Below are positions 1-8,740 of a stretch of DNA of 64,000 nt, piece by piece (the first letter of the stretch is position 1; every line of letters begins with the position of its first letter). The notes beneath the pieces are model-generated. The model was given only the letters and a program-made list of their open reading frames with translations, was not told the origin of the DNA and ran no database searches. Source of the stretch: Patiriisocius sp047731265 (GTDB lineage Bacteria; Bacteroidota; Bacteroidia; Flavobacteriales; Flavobacteriaceae); the NCBI RefSeq assembly GCF_047731265.1, contig NZ_CP159835.1, positions 2,914,001 through 2,978,000 of the forward strand. Reading direction: 5' to 3'. The position numbers were made by a program, and so were the translations under genes.

Positions 1-39
1 ATGTATAATTAAATATCCTAACAGTTAAATTTTTTCCAA

Positions 40-1065
40 TTGATTATAGATTTAAGAAGCGATACCGTTACCAAACCCTCTGCGGGAATGATGGATGCCA
101 TAATGAGCGCAGAAACAGGAGATGATGTGTACAAAGAAGACCCAACTGTTAATGCATTGGAAGAGAGATTATGCCAGCTTTTTGGTATGGAAGCTGCACT
201 TTTCTTTCCTACTGGTAGTATGGCGAATCAAGCAGCAATAAAATTGCATACACAACCTGGAGAACAATTAATTTGTGATAAATGGGCACACGTATATAAT
301 TATGAAGGGGGAGGAGTCTCTTTTAATAGTGGTGTTTCTTGTAAACTTATTGATGGTGATCGAGGCATAATTACTGCAGATCAAGTAGTTAAAAATATAA
401 ATCCTCCAGATTTTTATCACAGTCCATTAACATCGCTAGTTTGTTTGGAAAATACAACAAACAAGGGAGGAGGAGCTTGTTATGATTTTAATGAAATTTT
501 GAAAATCAAAGAAGTTTGTGATTCAAATGGTCTGGGATTACATTTAGATGGAGCTCGACTTATGAATGCGATTGTTGCAAAAAAGCAAAACCCTAAGGAT
601 TATGGGAAGGTACTTGATACTATTTCAGTTTGTTTAAGTAAAGGTTTGGGTACGCCCCTTGGGACCGTCCTTTTAGGAACTCATAAACTTATGAAAAATG
701 CGATTCGCGTTAGGAAAGTTTTAGGAGGAGGAATGCGTCAAATAGGTTTTATGGCTGCTGCTGGTCTGTATGCCTTAGAAAATAATGTGGAAAGGCTTCA
801 ACAAGATCATCAAAAGGCCAGAGAAATTGCAGACGCTCTAAAAAGTCTTGCATTTATTAAGAAGGTAGAACCTACTGAAACTAACATTGTTATTTTTTAT
901 TTAAAAGAAGGGATTTCAGAAGCTACTTTTATGAACGACTTAACTGATAATAATATTCGTATAAGTTCTATGGGTGAGGGGAAATTAAGAATTGTAACAC
1001 ATTTGGACTATACCGATGTTATGCATTTGTTTCTTTTAGAAGTGCTAAAATCGTATAAGTTTTAG
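40..1065 (+). CDS. ltaE: Low-specificity L-threonine aldolase
   Basis: PLP-dependent aldolase that cleaves L-threonine/L-allo-threonine to glycine and acetaldehyde in the cytoplasm. The protein opens with DLRSDTVTKPS, the hallmark of the beta-eliminating lyase/threonine aldolase family. It has the aromatic-stacking region around FFPTGSMAN and the Schiff-base lysine at about K201 (CLSKGLGTPLG). Its 341 residues are the usual length. The start is TTG: the upstream frame has a stop at 19-21 and no ATG lies before the conserved DLRSDT motif. Transcription is + and the next + genes are decayed. I am confident of the family; substrate preference cannot be read from sequence. Confidence 0.93.
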   Translation: MIIDLRSDTVTKPSAGMMDAIMSAETGDDVYKEDPTVNALEERLCQLFGMEAALFFPTGSMANQAAIKLHTQPGEQLICDKWAHVYNYEGGGVSFNSGVSCKLIDGDRGIITADQVVKNINPPDFYHSPLTSLVCLENTTNKGGGACYDFNEILKIKEVCDSNGLGLHLDGARLMNAIVAKKQNPKDYGKVLDTISVCLSKGLGTPLGTVLLGTHKLMKNAIRVRKVLGGGMRQIGFMAAAGLYALENNVERLQQDHQKAREIADALKSLAFIKKVEPTETNIVIFYLKEGISEATFMNDLTDNNIRISSMGEGKLRIVTHLDYTDVMHLFLLEVLKSYKF

Positions 1066-1232
1066 AAGCTTAAATTTCTGTGAATTATGATTACATTTTT
1101 GGTAATGGTCGAATAATTTGTAGATAATCAATTTCATTTTTAATTTAATAACCGCATTTTGTCGCGGTATCTTGGTTATTTGTCGAAAAACAATAACCTG
1201 AACGAGTTTTAAGCGTGTTTTGCGTATTTTAA

Positions 1233-2237
1233 GTTATAAAAGGTTTAGTTTCGAGGGTATCCGAAACAGTACTAGTTTCTGATGCAAGTCATAGCTTAAT
1301 AATTATTCCTGGTGTTTATGAGAACAAAACGCTTGAGGTTTTAACACAACCCGCTTACCAAAGTCTAGAGACCATTCCAGCTGTTTATGAAAATAGAGAT
1401 GTAATCATAACGGTTAAAGAGCCTTCTCAGCCTTTAGAAGTTATTCCAGCAGAATTTAGTACAGAAGCGCTTACGTGCAAAAAAAGAGAATTTAAATCTT
1501 CAGTTATTGTAACGTCCGCTAGTTTTTCAGATGATTATGAAACTGTTGAAATTAAGCCAGCTAAGGCTAAATGACAAATGAGTGATACTCCAGCAGGAGA
1601 ATTTCAGTTAAGTGAACCTAACGATTGTAGATATTGTTGATGTAAAGGGATTTCTGCAGAGTTTACTACTGTCCCTGTGCAACGTTTATCAAGCGATGCT
1701 TCATTCGTGAAAATTCCAGATTGTGATCCTAATGCAAACGGGGGGCCTTGTGGAATGGACTCATGTACAAGAACAATCGTCGTTCGTCCCGCTTCTACAA
1801 AAACCATTGATATTCCTAAAGAAACTAAAGTAATCAAGACTACAGTAATGATTACTCCTCCTTCAACTAGAGTTATAGAGGTGCCAGAAGTGAGAAAAAC
1901 AATGTCTAAAAGAGTTATGATAACACCTCCTACTAAAGAACGTATCGAAATTCCAGCTATAACAGAAACTGTTCAGAGAACGATTTATACCAACGAAACA
2001 TTTAATACTATTAATATTCCATATCAGTCTATGACATTCTCTAAGCGATTAATGGCGATAGCCATTACAACAAGGGCTATTGAGACTCCTAACTAAATGA
2101 GAACGTTAAAAGTGATTAAATTATCTTCTGATGCTAACGTTTCTGAATCACCAGTTTCTTCAGAGTCTAGAACTGTAACTAAGGAAGTTTTGCAATCTAA
2201 AGGTGAACTTACAACTTGGAAAGAAGTAGAATGGTAA
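1233..2237 (+). pseudogene. Decayed repeat-rich surface protein gene
   Basis: One reading frame is recognisable across about 1 kb but carries stops TGA (1572), TGA (1638) and TAA (2094) before a final TAA (2235). The translation has imperfect ~20-residue repeats with a Val/Ile-Pro-Glu/Ala rhythm (VMITPPSTRVIEVPEV, VMITPPTKERIEIPAI), a Cys-rich stretch DCDPNANGGPC and a tail GELTTWKEVEW. Such repeats occur in flavobacterial envelope proteins, some carrying an OmpA domain; that assignment is from memory. Both TGA codons fall where Trp would fit (DCRY[TGA]CCK-like context), as TGG to TGA changes would give. No frameshift is needed, but the N-terminus and any signal peptide are unrecognisable. 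Bases 1066-1232 hold nothing I can support. Confidence 0.7.
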
Positions 2238-2416
2238 TTAATAGAAAAATATAATAAAAGTAAAACATTCCCGAAATTGGTAATGCTTAATAAAAACGGG
2301 AATGAGATGGGTAAATTATCGGGATACAGCTCTTATAGTATTTATAAAGATATCTTACACCATTTTACTTTTATAGATAAATATATTTCTAAACAAAAGA
2401 AACAATACGCCTGGAC

Positions 2417-2455
2417 AAAACCGCCGAAGTAAAATACTTCGGCGGTTTTGTTTGT
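2417..2455. terminator. Bidirectional rho-independent terminator
   Basis: A perfect 13-bp stem (aaaaccgccgaag / cttcggcggtttt) with a 7-nt loop, followed by a T-rich run. It lies between the + strand pseudogene ending at 2237 and the - strand YbaB remnant ending at 2470, so it can serve both. Its intactness contrasts with the decay on both sides. Confidence 0.85.
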
Positions 2456-2469
2456 TTATAATTCGAGCA

Positions 2470-2796
2470 CTACTTAAACGTACCATCAATTGCAGGTATA
2501 TTTGGTATTCCGTTCTTCGCATGAGCAGCAATTTCAGTTTTATTAATAATGGTAGCTTTTTCAATTGCTTTATTTATTGTTACTTTAAAATAGTCTTTTA
2601 ATTGTTCTTTATCAGAAAGTAGTTCGTCATCAATGTCGATTGGCTTTATAATTTGGTTTGCTTTGAGCATAACTTTTAGCCAGTTAATTGAACTTGTTTC
2701 ACTAATTTGCCCAGTACCTAAGCACTTTTATGTGTTTCCTCCTTTTTGGTGGGTTTCTTTAAGTTTACCCATCATTCCTATAAGTTATCCAAACAT
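2470..2796 (-). pseudogene. Decayed YbaB/EbfC nucleoid-associated protein
   Basis: Reading the minus strand from ATG at 2796 gives MFG, a TAA, then LIGMMGKLKET, a second TAA, then a continuous C-terminal half with IDIDDELLSDKEQL and GIPNIPAIDGTFK. These match the start, middle and end of Bacteroidota YbaB/EbfC DNA-binding proteins, which are of similar length (109 codons here including stops). Both stops lie in one frame with no indel. The C-terminal 66 codons remain open from ATG 2670, but the helical N-terminal arm needed for dimerisation is broken. The next gene, 2859, is divergent. An intact paralogue elsewhere is likely but not visible. Confidence 0.75.
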
Positions 2797-2858
2797 GATT
2801 TTTTGATTTTTAATTCGCTCGAAATTTAGTATTTTGTGCTAAAATTAATATCTTTTTT

Positions 2859-4997
2859 ATGCGCTATTATATTGCCTTTTGTCTTGCGACACTTACCTTT
2901 GCAACTTCTTGTAATGATAAACTTTCAGAAGAACAAAATATGCCAAACATTCCACAACCTAAAGCTGAAAAAATTTCCAAAAACTTAGAAAAACATGGAG
3001 ATGTTCGGAACGATAGTTACTATTGGCTCAATGACAAAGAAAACGCTGAAGTTATTGATTATTTGGAGCGTGAGAATGATTATTATCAAAAAATGACGGC
3101 ACATACTACCGAATTTCAAGAACAATTGTTTGAGGAGTTAAAGGGGCGTATTAAGGAAGATGATGAGTCTGTACCCTATAAATTAAACGGGTATTATTAT
3201 ATAACGAGATATGAAACAGGAAAAGATTATCCTATTTATACTCGTAAAAAAGAATCCTTAGATGCAAATGAAGAGTTGTTATTTGATGTAAACAAAATGG
3301 CAGAAGGTCATTCTTATTACAATCTCAACAGTATAAATGTGAGTCCAGATAATACCATGGTTGCGTTTGGAGTTGATACGCTCAGTAGGCGTAAATACAC
3401 TATTTATATTAAAAACCTTGTTACAGGAGAATTGTTATCTGATGTAATTCCTTTAACCACAGGTGGTGCCACTTGGGCAAACGACAATACAACTTTGTTC
3501 TATACTAAAAAAGACCCACAAACCTTAAGATCAAATGCTATTCACAGACACACTTTAGGAACACCTACAAGTACAGATGTAAATATATTCACAGAAAAAG
3601 ATGAGGCTTTTGGGACATATGTTTACAAATCAAAGTCTAAAAAATACGTTGTTATTGGATGTTATAGTACATTAACTTCAGAATTCCGAGTACTTAATGC
3701 AGATGATCCTAAAGGAGCGTTTCGCGTAATCCAGCCACGCACAAGAGGCTTAGAGTATTCCATAGATCATTATAAAGAAGATTTTTATATAGTAACAAAT
3801 AAAGACGGTGCTACCAATTTCAAGTTAATGAAAACGCCAGAAAATAAAACTCCCAAAGAAAATTGGGTAGATGTTATACCGCACAGGAAAGATGTTTTCC
3901 TAGAGGATATTGAAATATTCAAAGACTATTTAGTAGTTGAAGAGCGCGATAATGGTCTCAATAAATTAAATGTCAAAAGATGGGATGGAAAAGCTGATTA
4001 TTACCTTCCTTTTGACAATGAAACTTATACGACTGGCTCTAGTACAAACCCTGATTTTGATTCTGAAATTTTGCGATATGGCTATTCTTCAATGACTACA
4101 CCTTCTTCTTCTATAGATTTCAATATGAGAACAAAGGAAAAGACGGTATTGAAAGAAACAGAAGTATTAGGAGGAAAATTTGATAAGAATAATTACGAAT
4201 CAAAGCGTATATGGGCTCCTGCAACAGATGGGACAAAAATTCCAATTTCGATTGTATATAAAAAGGGTACTAAATTAGATGGTAACAATCCATTTCTTAT
4301 GTACGCGTACGGTTCTTATGGAGCAACGATAGATCCTTATTTTTCAACTGCAAGACTTAGTTTGTTAGACCGAGGATTTGTTTATGGCATTGCTCATATT
4401 CGCGGTGGTCAATACCTGGGACGCGCTTGGTATGAAGATGGTAAATTGCTAAAAAAGAAAAATACATTTACAGACTTTGTAGACGCTTCTAAATATGTAA
4501 TTGAACAAAAATATACTTCACCAGAACATCTTTATGCTCAAGGTGGAAGTGCAGGAGGCTTACTTATGGGAGCAGTTGTTAATATGGCACCAGAATTGTA
4601 CAATGGGGTTATTGCTGCAGTGCCTTTTGTAGATGTTGTTACTACTATGTTAGATGATTCGATTCCGCTTACTACAGGGGAATACGATGAGTGGGGAAAC
4701 CCAAATGATTCTGTTTATTATAAGTATATGAAGTCATATTCTCCTTATGATAACGTTAAAGCTCAAAATTACCCTAATATGTTTGTAACCACAGGCTTGC
4801 ACGATAGTCAAGTGCAGTATTTTGAGCCAGCAAAATGGGTGGCTAGGTTACGAGAGATGAAAACTAATAACAATCAATTATTCCTTGACACGAATATGGA
4901 TGCTGGTCACGGTGGTGCTTCAGGGAGATTTGAAGCATTGAAAGAAGTAGCTAAAGATTACACATTCATTCTTGATTTAGAAGGAATTCATAAATAA
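2859..4997 (+). CDS. Prolyl oligopeptidase family (S9) lipoprotein
   Basis: Serine peptidase of the S9 oligopeptidase B/prolyl oligopeptidase type, 712 residues. Residues 1-18 form a lipoprotein signal ending in ATSC, so the enzyme is exported and probably outer-membrane anchored. A beta-propeller domain follows (roughly 70-440), then an alpha/beta hydrolase domain. The nucleophile lies in GGSAGG (Ser564); the matching acid and base are Asp649 (LHDSQVQ) and His684 (AGHGGASG). The family cleaves short peptides after Pro or basic residues; specificity here is not readable. The gene sits alone between the YbaB remnant and the PLP gene at 5071. Fully intact. Confidence 0.93.
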   Translation: MRYYIAFCLATLTFATSCNDKLSEEQNMPNIPQPKAEKISKNLEKHGDVRNDSYYWLNDKENAEVIDYLERENDYYQKMTAHTTEFQEQLFEELKGRIKEDDESVPYKLNGYYYITRYETGKDYPIYTRKKESLDANEELLFDVNKMAEGHSYYNLNSINVSPDNTMVAFGVDTLSRRKYTIYIKNLVTGELLSDVIPLTTGGATWANDNTTLFYTKKDPQTLRSNAIHRHTLGTPTSTDVNIFTEKDEAFGTYVYKSKSKKYVVIGCYSTLTSEFRVLNADDPKGAFRVIQPRTRGLEYSIDHYKEDFYIVTNKDGATNFKLMKTPENKTPKENWVDVIPHRKDVFLEDIEIFKDYLVVEERDNGLNKLNVKRWDGKADYYLPFDNETYTTGSSTNPDFDSEILRYGYSSMTTPSSSIDFNMRTKEKTVLKETEVLGGKFDKNNYESKRIWAPATDGTKIPISIVYKKGTKLDGNNPFLMYAYGSYGATIDPYFSTARLSLLDRGFVYGIAHIRGGQYLGRAWYEDGKLLKKKNTFTDFVDASKYVIEQKYTSPEHLYAQGGSAGGLLMGAVVNMAPELYNGVIAAVPFVDVVTTMLDDSIPLTTGEYDEWGNPNDSVYYKYMKSYSPYDNVKAQNYPNMFVTTGLHDSQVQYFEPAKWVARLREMKTNNNQLFLDTNMDAGHGGASGRFEALKEVAKDYTFILDLEGIHK

Positions 4998-5009
4998 TTA
5001 ATTAAATTG

Positions 5010-5017
5010 TACATTTG
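5010..5017 (+). promoter_or_regulatory. -7 box TACATTTG
   Basis: Matches the Bacteroidota sigma-ABfr -7 consensus TAnnTTTG, 53 bp before the ATG of the gene at 5071. No clear TTTG -33 box is seen at the right distance, so confidence is limited. Confidence 0.4.
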
Positions 5018-5070
5018 TATCGTTTTTAAGAAAAATTTCAATACAAGTTTTTCGCAATGAAAATTCCTCT

Positions 5071-6108
5071 ATGAAACAAAAAATACAAGCACACAATAAT
5101 GTTCTTTCCTTAATAGGCAATACACCTTTATTTAAACTCAACAAGATTGTTGATGGTTTTGAAGGAAATTTTTATGCAAAAGTAGAAGCATTTAATCCTG
5201 GTCACTCCTCTAAAGACCGTATTGCTCTTTATATAATTGAAGAAGCTGAAAATAAGGGAATCCTAACACCTGGAGATACAATTATCGAGACGACAAGTGG
5301 AAATACTGGTTTTAGTATCGCAATGGTAAGTATCGTAAAGGGTTACAAATGTAAGTTAGCGGTAAGTTCAAAGTCTTCAAAAGACAAAATAAATATGCTT
5401 CGTACGATGGGTGCTGAGGTATATGTTTGCCCGGCGCATGTTAGTGCAGATGATCCTCGTAGTTATTATGAGGTCGCTAAAAGACTGCATAGTGAAACAA
5501 AAGGATCTGTATATATAAATCAATATTTTAATGAATTAAATATTGATGCTCACTATCTATCAACAGGGCCTGAAATTTGGAATCAAACCAATGGGCAAAT
5601 TACACATCTTGTAGCTTGCAGCGGAACAGGAGGAACTATTTCTGGTATCGGTCGTTATTTGAAAGAACAAAATCCAAATATTAAAATAATAGGTATTGAC
5701 GCCTTTGGTTCCGTTTTACAAAAGTTTCATGAAACAGGAGCATTTCATAAAGACGAGATTTATCCATATAGAATAGAAGGATTAGGAAAGAACTTAATCC
5801 CGTCTGCTACTGACTTCGGAATAATAGATTCCTTTATCAAGGTCACAGATGAAAGTAGTGCACACACAGCAAGAGAAATAGCAAAGACTGAAGGTTTGTT
5901 CGTTGGGTATACAAGTGGTGCGGCTATGCAGGGAATAAAACAACTTAGCGAAGAAGGAGTTTTTGATAAAGACAGTAATGTAGTAGTCATTTTTCCAGAC
6001 CACGGGTCACGGTATATGAGCAAAATATATAGTGATGATTGGATGCAACAACAAGGTTTCTTTGATTCTGTAAATAACGAAACCAATGCTATCTCTTATA
6101 TAAAATAA
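5071..6108 (+). CDS. PLP fold-type II synthase, possible cysteate synthase
   Basis: 345-residue member of the cysteine synthase/cystathionine beta-synthase fold-type II family. The PLP lysine is K48 in GHSSKDR, the substrate loop TSGNTG is at about 76-81, and the phosphate-binding SGTGGTISG is near 185. General annotation would be cysteine synthase. The gene lies directly upstream, same strand, of an alpha-oxoamine synthase (6289). Sulfonolipid pathways of Bacteroidota start with a fold-type II enzyme making cysteate from phosphoserine and sulfite, then condense it with an acyl thioester using an alpha-oxoamine synthase. I therefore infer a cysteate synthase (CapA/SulA type); ordinary O-acetylserine sulfhydrylase is the alternative. 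Spacing to the next gene is 180 bp with its own -7 box. Confidence 0.85.
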   Translation: MKQKIQAHNNVLSLIGNTPLFKLNKIVDGFEGNFYAKVEAFNPGHSSKDRIALYIIEEAENKGILTPGDTIIETTSGNTGFSIAMVSIVKGYKCKLAVSSKSSKDKINMLRTMGAEVYVCPAHVSADDPRSYYEVAKRLHSETKGSVYINQYFNELNIDAHYLSTGPEIWNQTNGQITHLVACSGTGGTISGIGRYLKEQNPNIKIIGIDAFGSVLQKFHETGAFHKDEIYPYRIEGLGKNLIPSATDFGIIDSFIKVTDESSAHTAREIAKTEGLFVGYTSGAAMQGIKQLSEEGVFDKDSNVVVIFPDHGSRYMSKIYSDDWMQQQGFFDSVNNETNAISYIK

Positions 6109-6255
6109 AGTTTATAAATTTAACTTGCTTAAAAATAATCAGTTACGATTTTTTCTAGTCCTTTAATTTCTAATACACATACATTTTACACATCAACTAT
6201 TATAATTCACAATACAGTCTGCAATTAATTTTTATGTAGAGACATTTAAATTGAT

Positions 6256-6263
6256 TAATTTTG
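6256..6263 (+). promoter_or_regulatory. -7 box TAATTTTG
   Basis: Perfect TAnnTTTG match 25 bp before the ATG at 6289, in the 180-bp gap after the PLP synthase gene. The -33 region is only T-rich. It suggests the alpha-oxoamine synthase has its own promoter. Confidence 0.5.
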
Positions 6264-6288
6264 TACCTAATTCTGAAACCATTTATAG

Positions 6289-7548
6289 ATGAAAGATTTA
6301 TTCAATAAGATATATAAAGATAAAGGACCGTTAGGTAAATGGGCAGAAGTTGCAGAAGGATATTTTGTGTTTCCAAAGTTAGAAGGACCTATATCTAACC
6401 GTATGAAATTTAATGGGAAAGAGGTTATTACTTGGAGTGTAAACGATTATTTAGGTTTAGCAAACCATCCAGAAGTTCGTAAAGTAGATGCAGAAGCTGC
6501 TGCAGAATACGGTTCTGCATACCCAATGGGAGCAAGAATGATGAGTGGACATACAAGTTTGCATGAACAATTACAGAATGAACTAGCGTCATTTGTAAAT
6601 AAAGAAGCAGCATATTTGTTAAACTTCGGATACCAAGGAATAGTTTCTACCATCGATGCTTTGGTGTCAAAAGATGATGTAATTGTATATGATGTTGATG
6701 CGCATGCGTGTATTATAGATGGTGTACGACTGCATATGGGTCAGCGCTTTACTTACAAGCATAATGACCTGGAAAGTATCGAGAAAAATCTAAATAGAGC
6801 CACTAAAATGGCAGAAAAAACTGGAGGAGGAATTTTATTAATTTCTGAAGGTGTTTTTGGAATGCGAGGTGAACAAGGTAGATTAAAAGAAATTGTAGCG
6901 CTTAAGAAGAAATTTAACTTTAGACTTTTTGTTGATGATGCTCATGGCTTTGGTACGCTTGGTAAAACAGGAGCAGGAGCAGGAGAAGAGCAAGGAGTTC
7001 AAGATGATATAGATGTGTATTTTGCTACTTTTGCAAAGTCGATGGCAAGTACAGGGGCGTTTATTGCAGCTGATGAGGAAGTAATAAATTATTTGAAATA
7101 TAATTTACGCTCCCAAATGTTTGCAAAGTCCTTGCAAATGCAGTTGGTTGTAGGCGCATTAAAACGTTTAGATCTAATGCGATCTAGCACAGCGTTTAAA
7201 GACAAACTTTGGGAAAATGTACTTGCATTACAAGGAGGTCTAAGGGAACGAGGATTTGATTTGGGCACTACTCAAAGTTGTGTTACACCGGTTTATCTTA
7301 AGGGTTCTGTGCCAGAAGCTATGGCATTAGTAAAAGACTTACGTGAAAACCACGGAGTCTTTACCTCTATCGTAGTATATCCTGTAATACCGAAAGGACT
7401 TATTTTACTGCGTATGATTCCAACAGCAACCCATACGATGGAAGATATAAATGAAACATTAGAAGCCTTTTCTTCTATTAGAAAACGTTTAGAGAATGGC
7501 ACTTATAAAAGGCTTTCTGCCTCTGTAGCAGCAGCTTTTGGAGAATAG
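6289..7548 (+). CDS. Alpha-oxoamine synthase (sulfonolipid/sphingolipid type)
   Basis: 419-residue PLP enzyme of fold-type I, the family of 2-amino-3-ketobutyrate CoA ligase, 8-amino-7-oxononanoate synthase and serine palmitoyltransferase. Visible hallmarks are WSVNDYLGLANHP near the N-terminus, GSAYPMGARMMSG, VDDAHGFGTLG and the Schiff-base lysine K250 in TFAKSMASTGAF. The enzyme condenses an amino acid with an acyl thioester with loss of CO2. The N-terminal arm and the GARMMSGHT loop look like the serine/cysteate acyltransferase branch rather than KBL. With the upstream PLP synthase and the facing GNAT gene, a cysteate acyltransferase (CapB/SulB) role is likely; serine palmitoyltransferase is the alternative. 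Ends at a shared terminator. Confidence 0.87.
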   Translation: MKDLFNKIYKDKGPLGKWAEVAEGYFVFPKLEGPISNRMKFNGKEVITWSVNDYLGLANHPEVRKVDAEAAAEYGSAYPMGARMMSGHTSLHEQLQNELASFVNKEAAYLLNFGYQGIVSTIDALVSKDDVIVYDVDAHACIIDGVRLHMGQRFTYKHNDLESIEKNLNRATKMAEKTGGGILLISEGVFGMRGEQGRLKEIVALKKKFNFRLFVDDAHGFGTLGKTGAGAGEEQGVQDDIDVYFATFAKSMASTGAFIAADEEVINYLKYNLRSQMFAKSLQMQLVVGALKRLDLMRSSTAFKDKLWENVLALQGGLRERGFDLGTTQSCVTPVYLKGSVPEAMALVKDLRENHGVFTSIVVYPVIPKGLILLRMIPTATHTMEDINETLEAFSSIRKRLENGTYKRLSASVAAAFGE

Positions 7549-7567
7549 TAATAAATAAAAAAGAATA

Positions 7568-7599
7568 AAAAAAGTCCAATCATTTGATTGGACTTTTTT
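7568..7599. terminator. Bidirectional terminator between convergent genes
   Basis: A perfect 15-bp inverted repeat, six A, gtccaatca, 2-nt loop, tgattggac, six T. A/T runs on both sides let it stop transcripts from the + strand oxoamine synthase and the - strand GNAT gene. It overlaps the GNAT stop codon by 2 bp. Confidence 0.9.
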
Positions 7600-8716
7600 A
7601 TAAATCTTTTCTAAAAGTACTGCGCTCTTTATGCTGCACTGGACTATAATCCTTCCATAGCAACTGTACCGCAGTGTTTTCGATAAGTTCAGGATTGGTT
7701 TCGACTGTGTGAATTCCTTTGGAGTTGAAAAGGTATTGCATCTCTTCAAAAATAATTGCTGTAACCCCTTTTCCTTGATATTCTGGATCTATCCCAATTA
7801 GATAAAATGCCGCGCGATCATTTTTGCGCTGCGCTTGCCATAAATGATACCATCCAAACGGGAATATGGAACCATTCGCCTTTTTTAGAGCTTTACTAAA
7901 AGATGGCATTACAATTGAAAAAGCGATTAAGTTTTCATTTTTATCTTTTATGCAGGTAATATAATCTGGTTGTATGAAAGTGAAATATTTTTCCTTATAA
8001 TATTCAATTTGATATTGTTGAACGGGAACAAATGTTTGTAAGGTATTATAGGTTTTGTTCAGTAATTCAAACATAGTATCCACATAGGGAAGAATTTCGG
8101 CTTTGTTTTTAAAAGTAATGACTTCAAGTTCGTAGCGCTTTTTAATAATACCAGAAAATTTAGCCACCTTCTCTTTTATAGAATTTGGTATGCTCAATCT
8201 ATATTCTACCCAAGTTGCTTGTTTTTTAAAATCTAATTTTTTCAAATGTTCCGCATAATAAGGAAATTGGTACCAAGTAATCATAGTATTTAGCTCATCA
8301 AACCCTTGGGTAAGAATCCCTGCTTTTTCCATATTACTAAAGCCAACAGGTCCTTCAATATATTCTAAGGAATTTGCATTACCAATTTCGTATGCTTTGG
8401 CCAGTAAGGCTTGTGTAATATCTAAATCATCAATCATGTCCAACCACCCAAAACGAACTTTCTTTTTATTAAGTTCTTCAATTTCTAAGGAGTTTATAAT
8501 CACAGCGATTCTTCCAACAATTTGCCCATTTTTGTATGCTAGGAAATAAGAGGCTTCTGCGTTTTTAAAAACTGGGTTTTCATCACGATCTAAGGTTTCC
8601 ATCTCATCTTTGATAAGTGGAGGAACCCAATACTTGCAATCTTTATAAAGTTTAAAAGGAAACTTTACAAATTGCAGTAGTTCTTTTTTGTTGCTTACTT
8701 CTTTTATGGTAATCAT
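7598..8716 (-). CDS. GNAT-fold acyltransferase, possible lipid N-acyltransferase
   Basis: 372-residue protein with a GNAT core. The N-terminal part reads KLYKDCKYWVPPLIKDEM and FLAYKNGQIVGRIAVIINS. A second half carries the acyl-CoA loop pattern IGIDPEYQGKGV. Proteins of this long two-lobed GNAT type sit beside serine palmitoyltransferase-like genes in Bacteroidota, and bacterial ceramide synthase from Caulobacter was originally annotated as a GNAT-like acyltransferase. I infer that it N-acylates capnine or sphinganine made by the convergent enzyme at 6289. It is the second gene of a two-gene operon: the outer-membrane protein start at 9724 leads, with 24 bp between the two coding regions. 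Fold is confident, substrate inferred. Confidence 0.8.
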   Translation of the reverse strand: MITIKEVSNKKELLQFVKFPFKLYKDCKYWVPPLIKDEMETLDRDENPVFKNAEASYFLAYKNGQIVGRIAVIINSLEIEELNKKKVRFGWLDMIDDLDITQALLAKAYEIGNANSLEYIEGPVGFSNMEKAGILTQGFDELNTMITWYQFPYYAEHLKKLDFKKQATWVEYRLSIPNSIKEKVAKFSGIIKKRYELEVITFKNKAEILPYVDTMFELLNKTYNTLQTFVPVQQYQIEYYKEKYFTFIQPDYITCIKDKNENLIAFSIVMPSFSKALKKANGSIFPFGWYHLWQAQRKNDRAAFYLIGIDPEYQGKGVTAIIFEEMQYLFNSKGIHTVETNPELIENTAVQLLWKDYSPVQHKERSTFRKDL

Positions 8717-8740
8717 ATAGCTAATATGCTAATCTTTGTA

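Noticed and set aside
1572..2096. Possible stop-codon readthrough or TGA recoding in the repeat protein
   Set aside because: Neighbouring genes use TGA as a normal stop (lpxA, the ABC ATPase) and TGG for Trp, and ybaB next door is broken by TAA. Decay is the simpler explanation.
2355..2564. 69-codon minus-strand ORF across the terminator
   Set aside because: It reads through the terminator hairpin and overlaps the YbaB remnant in another frame.
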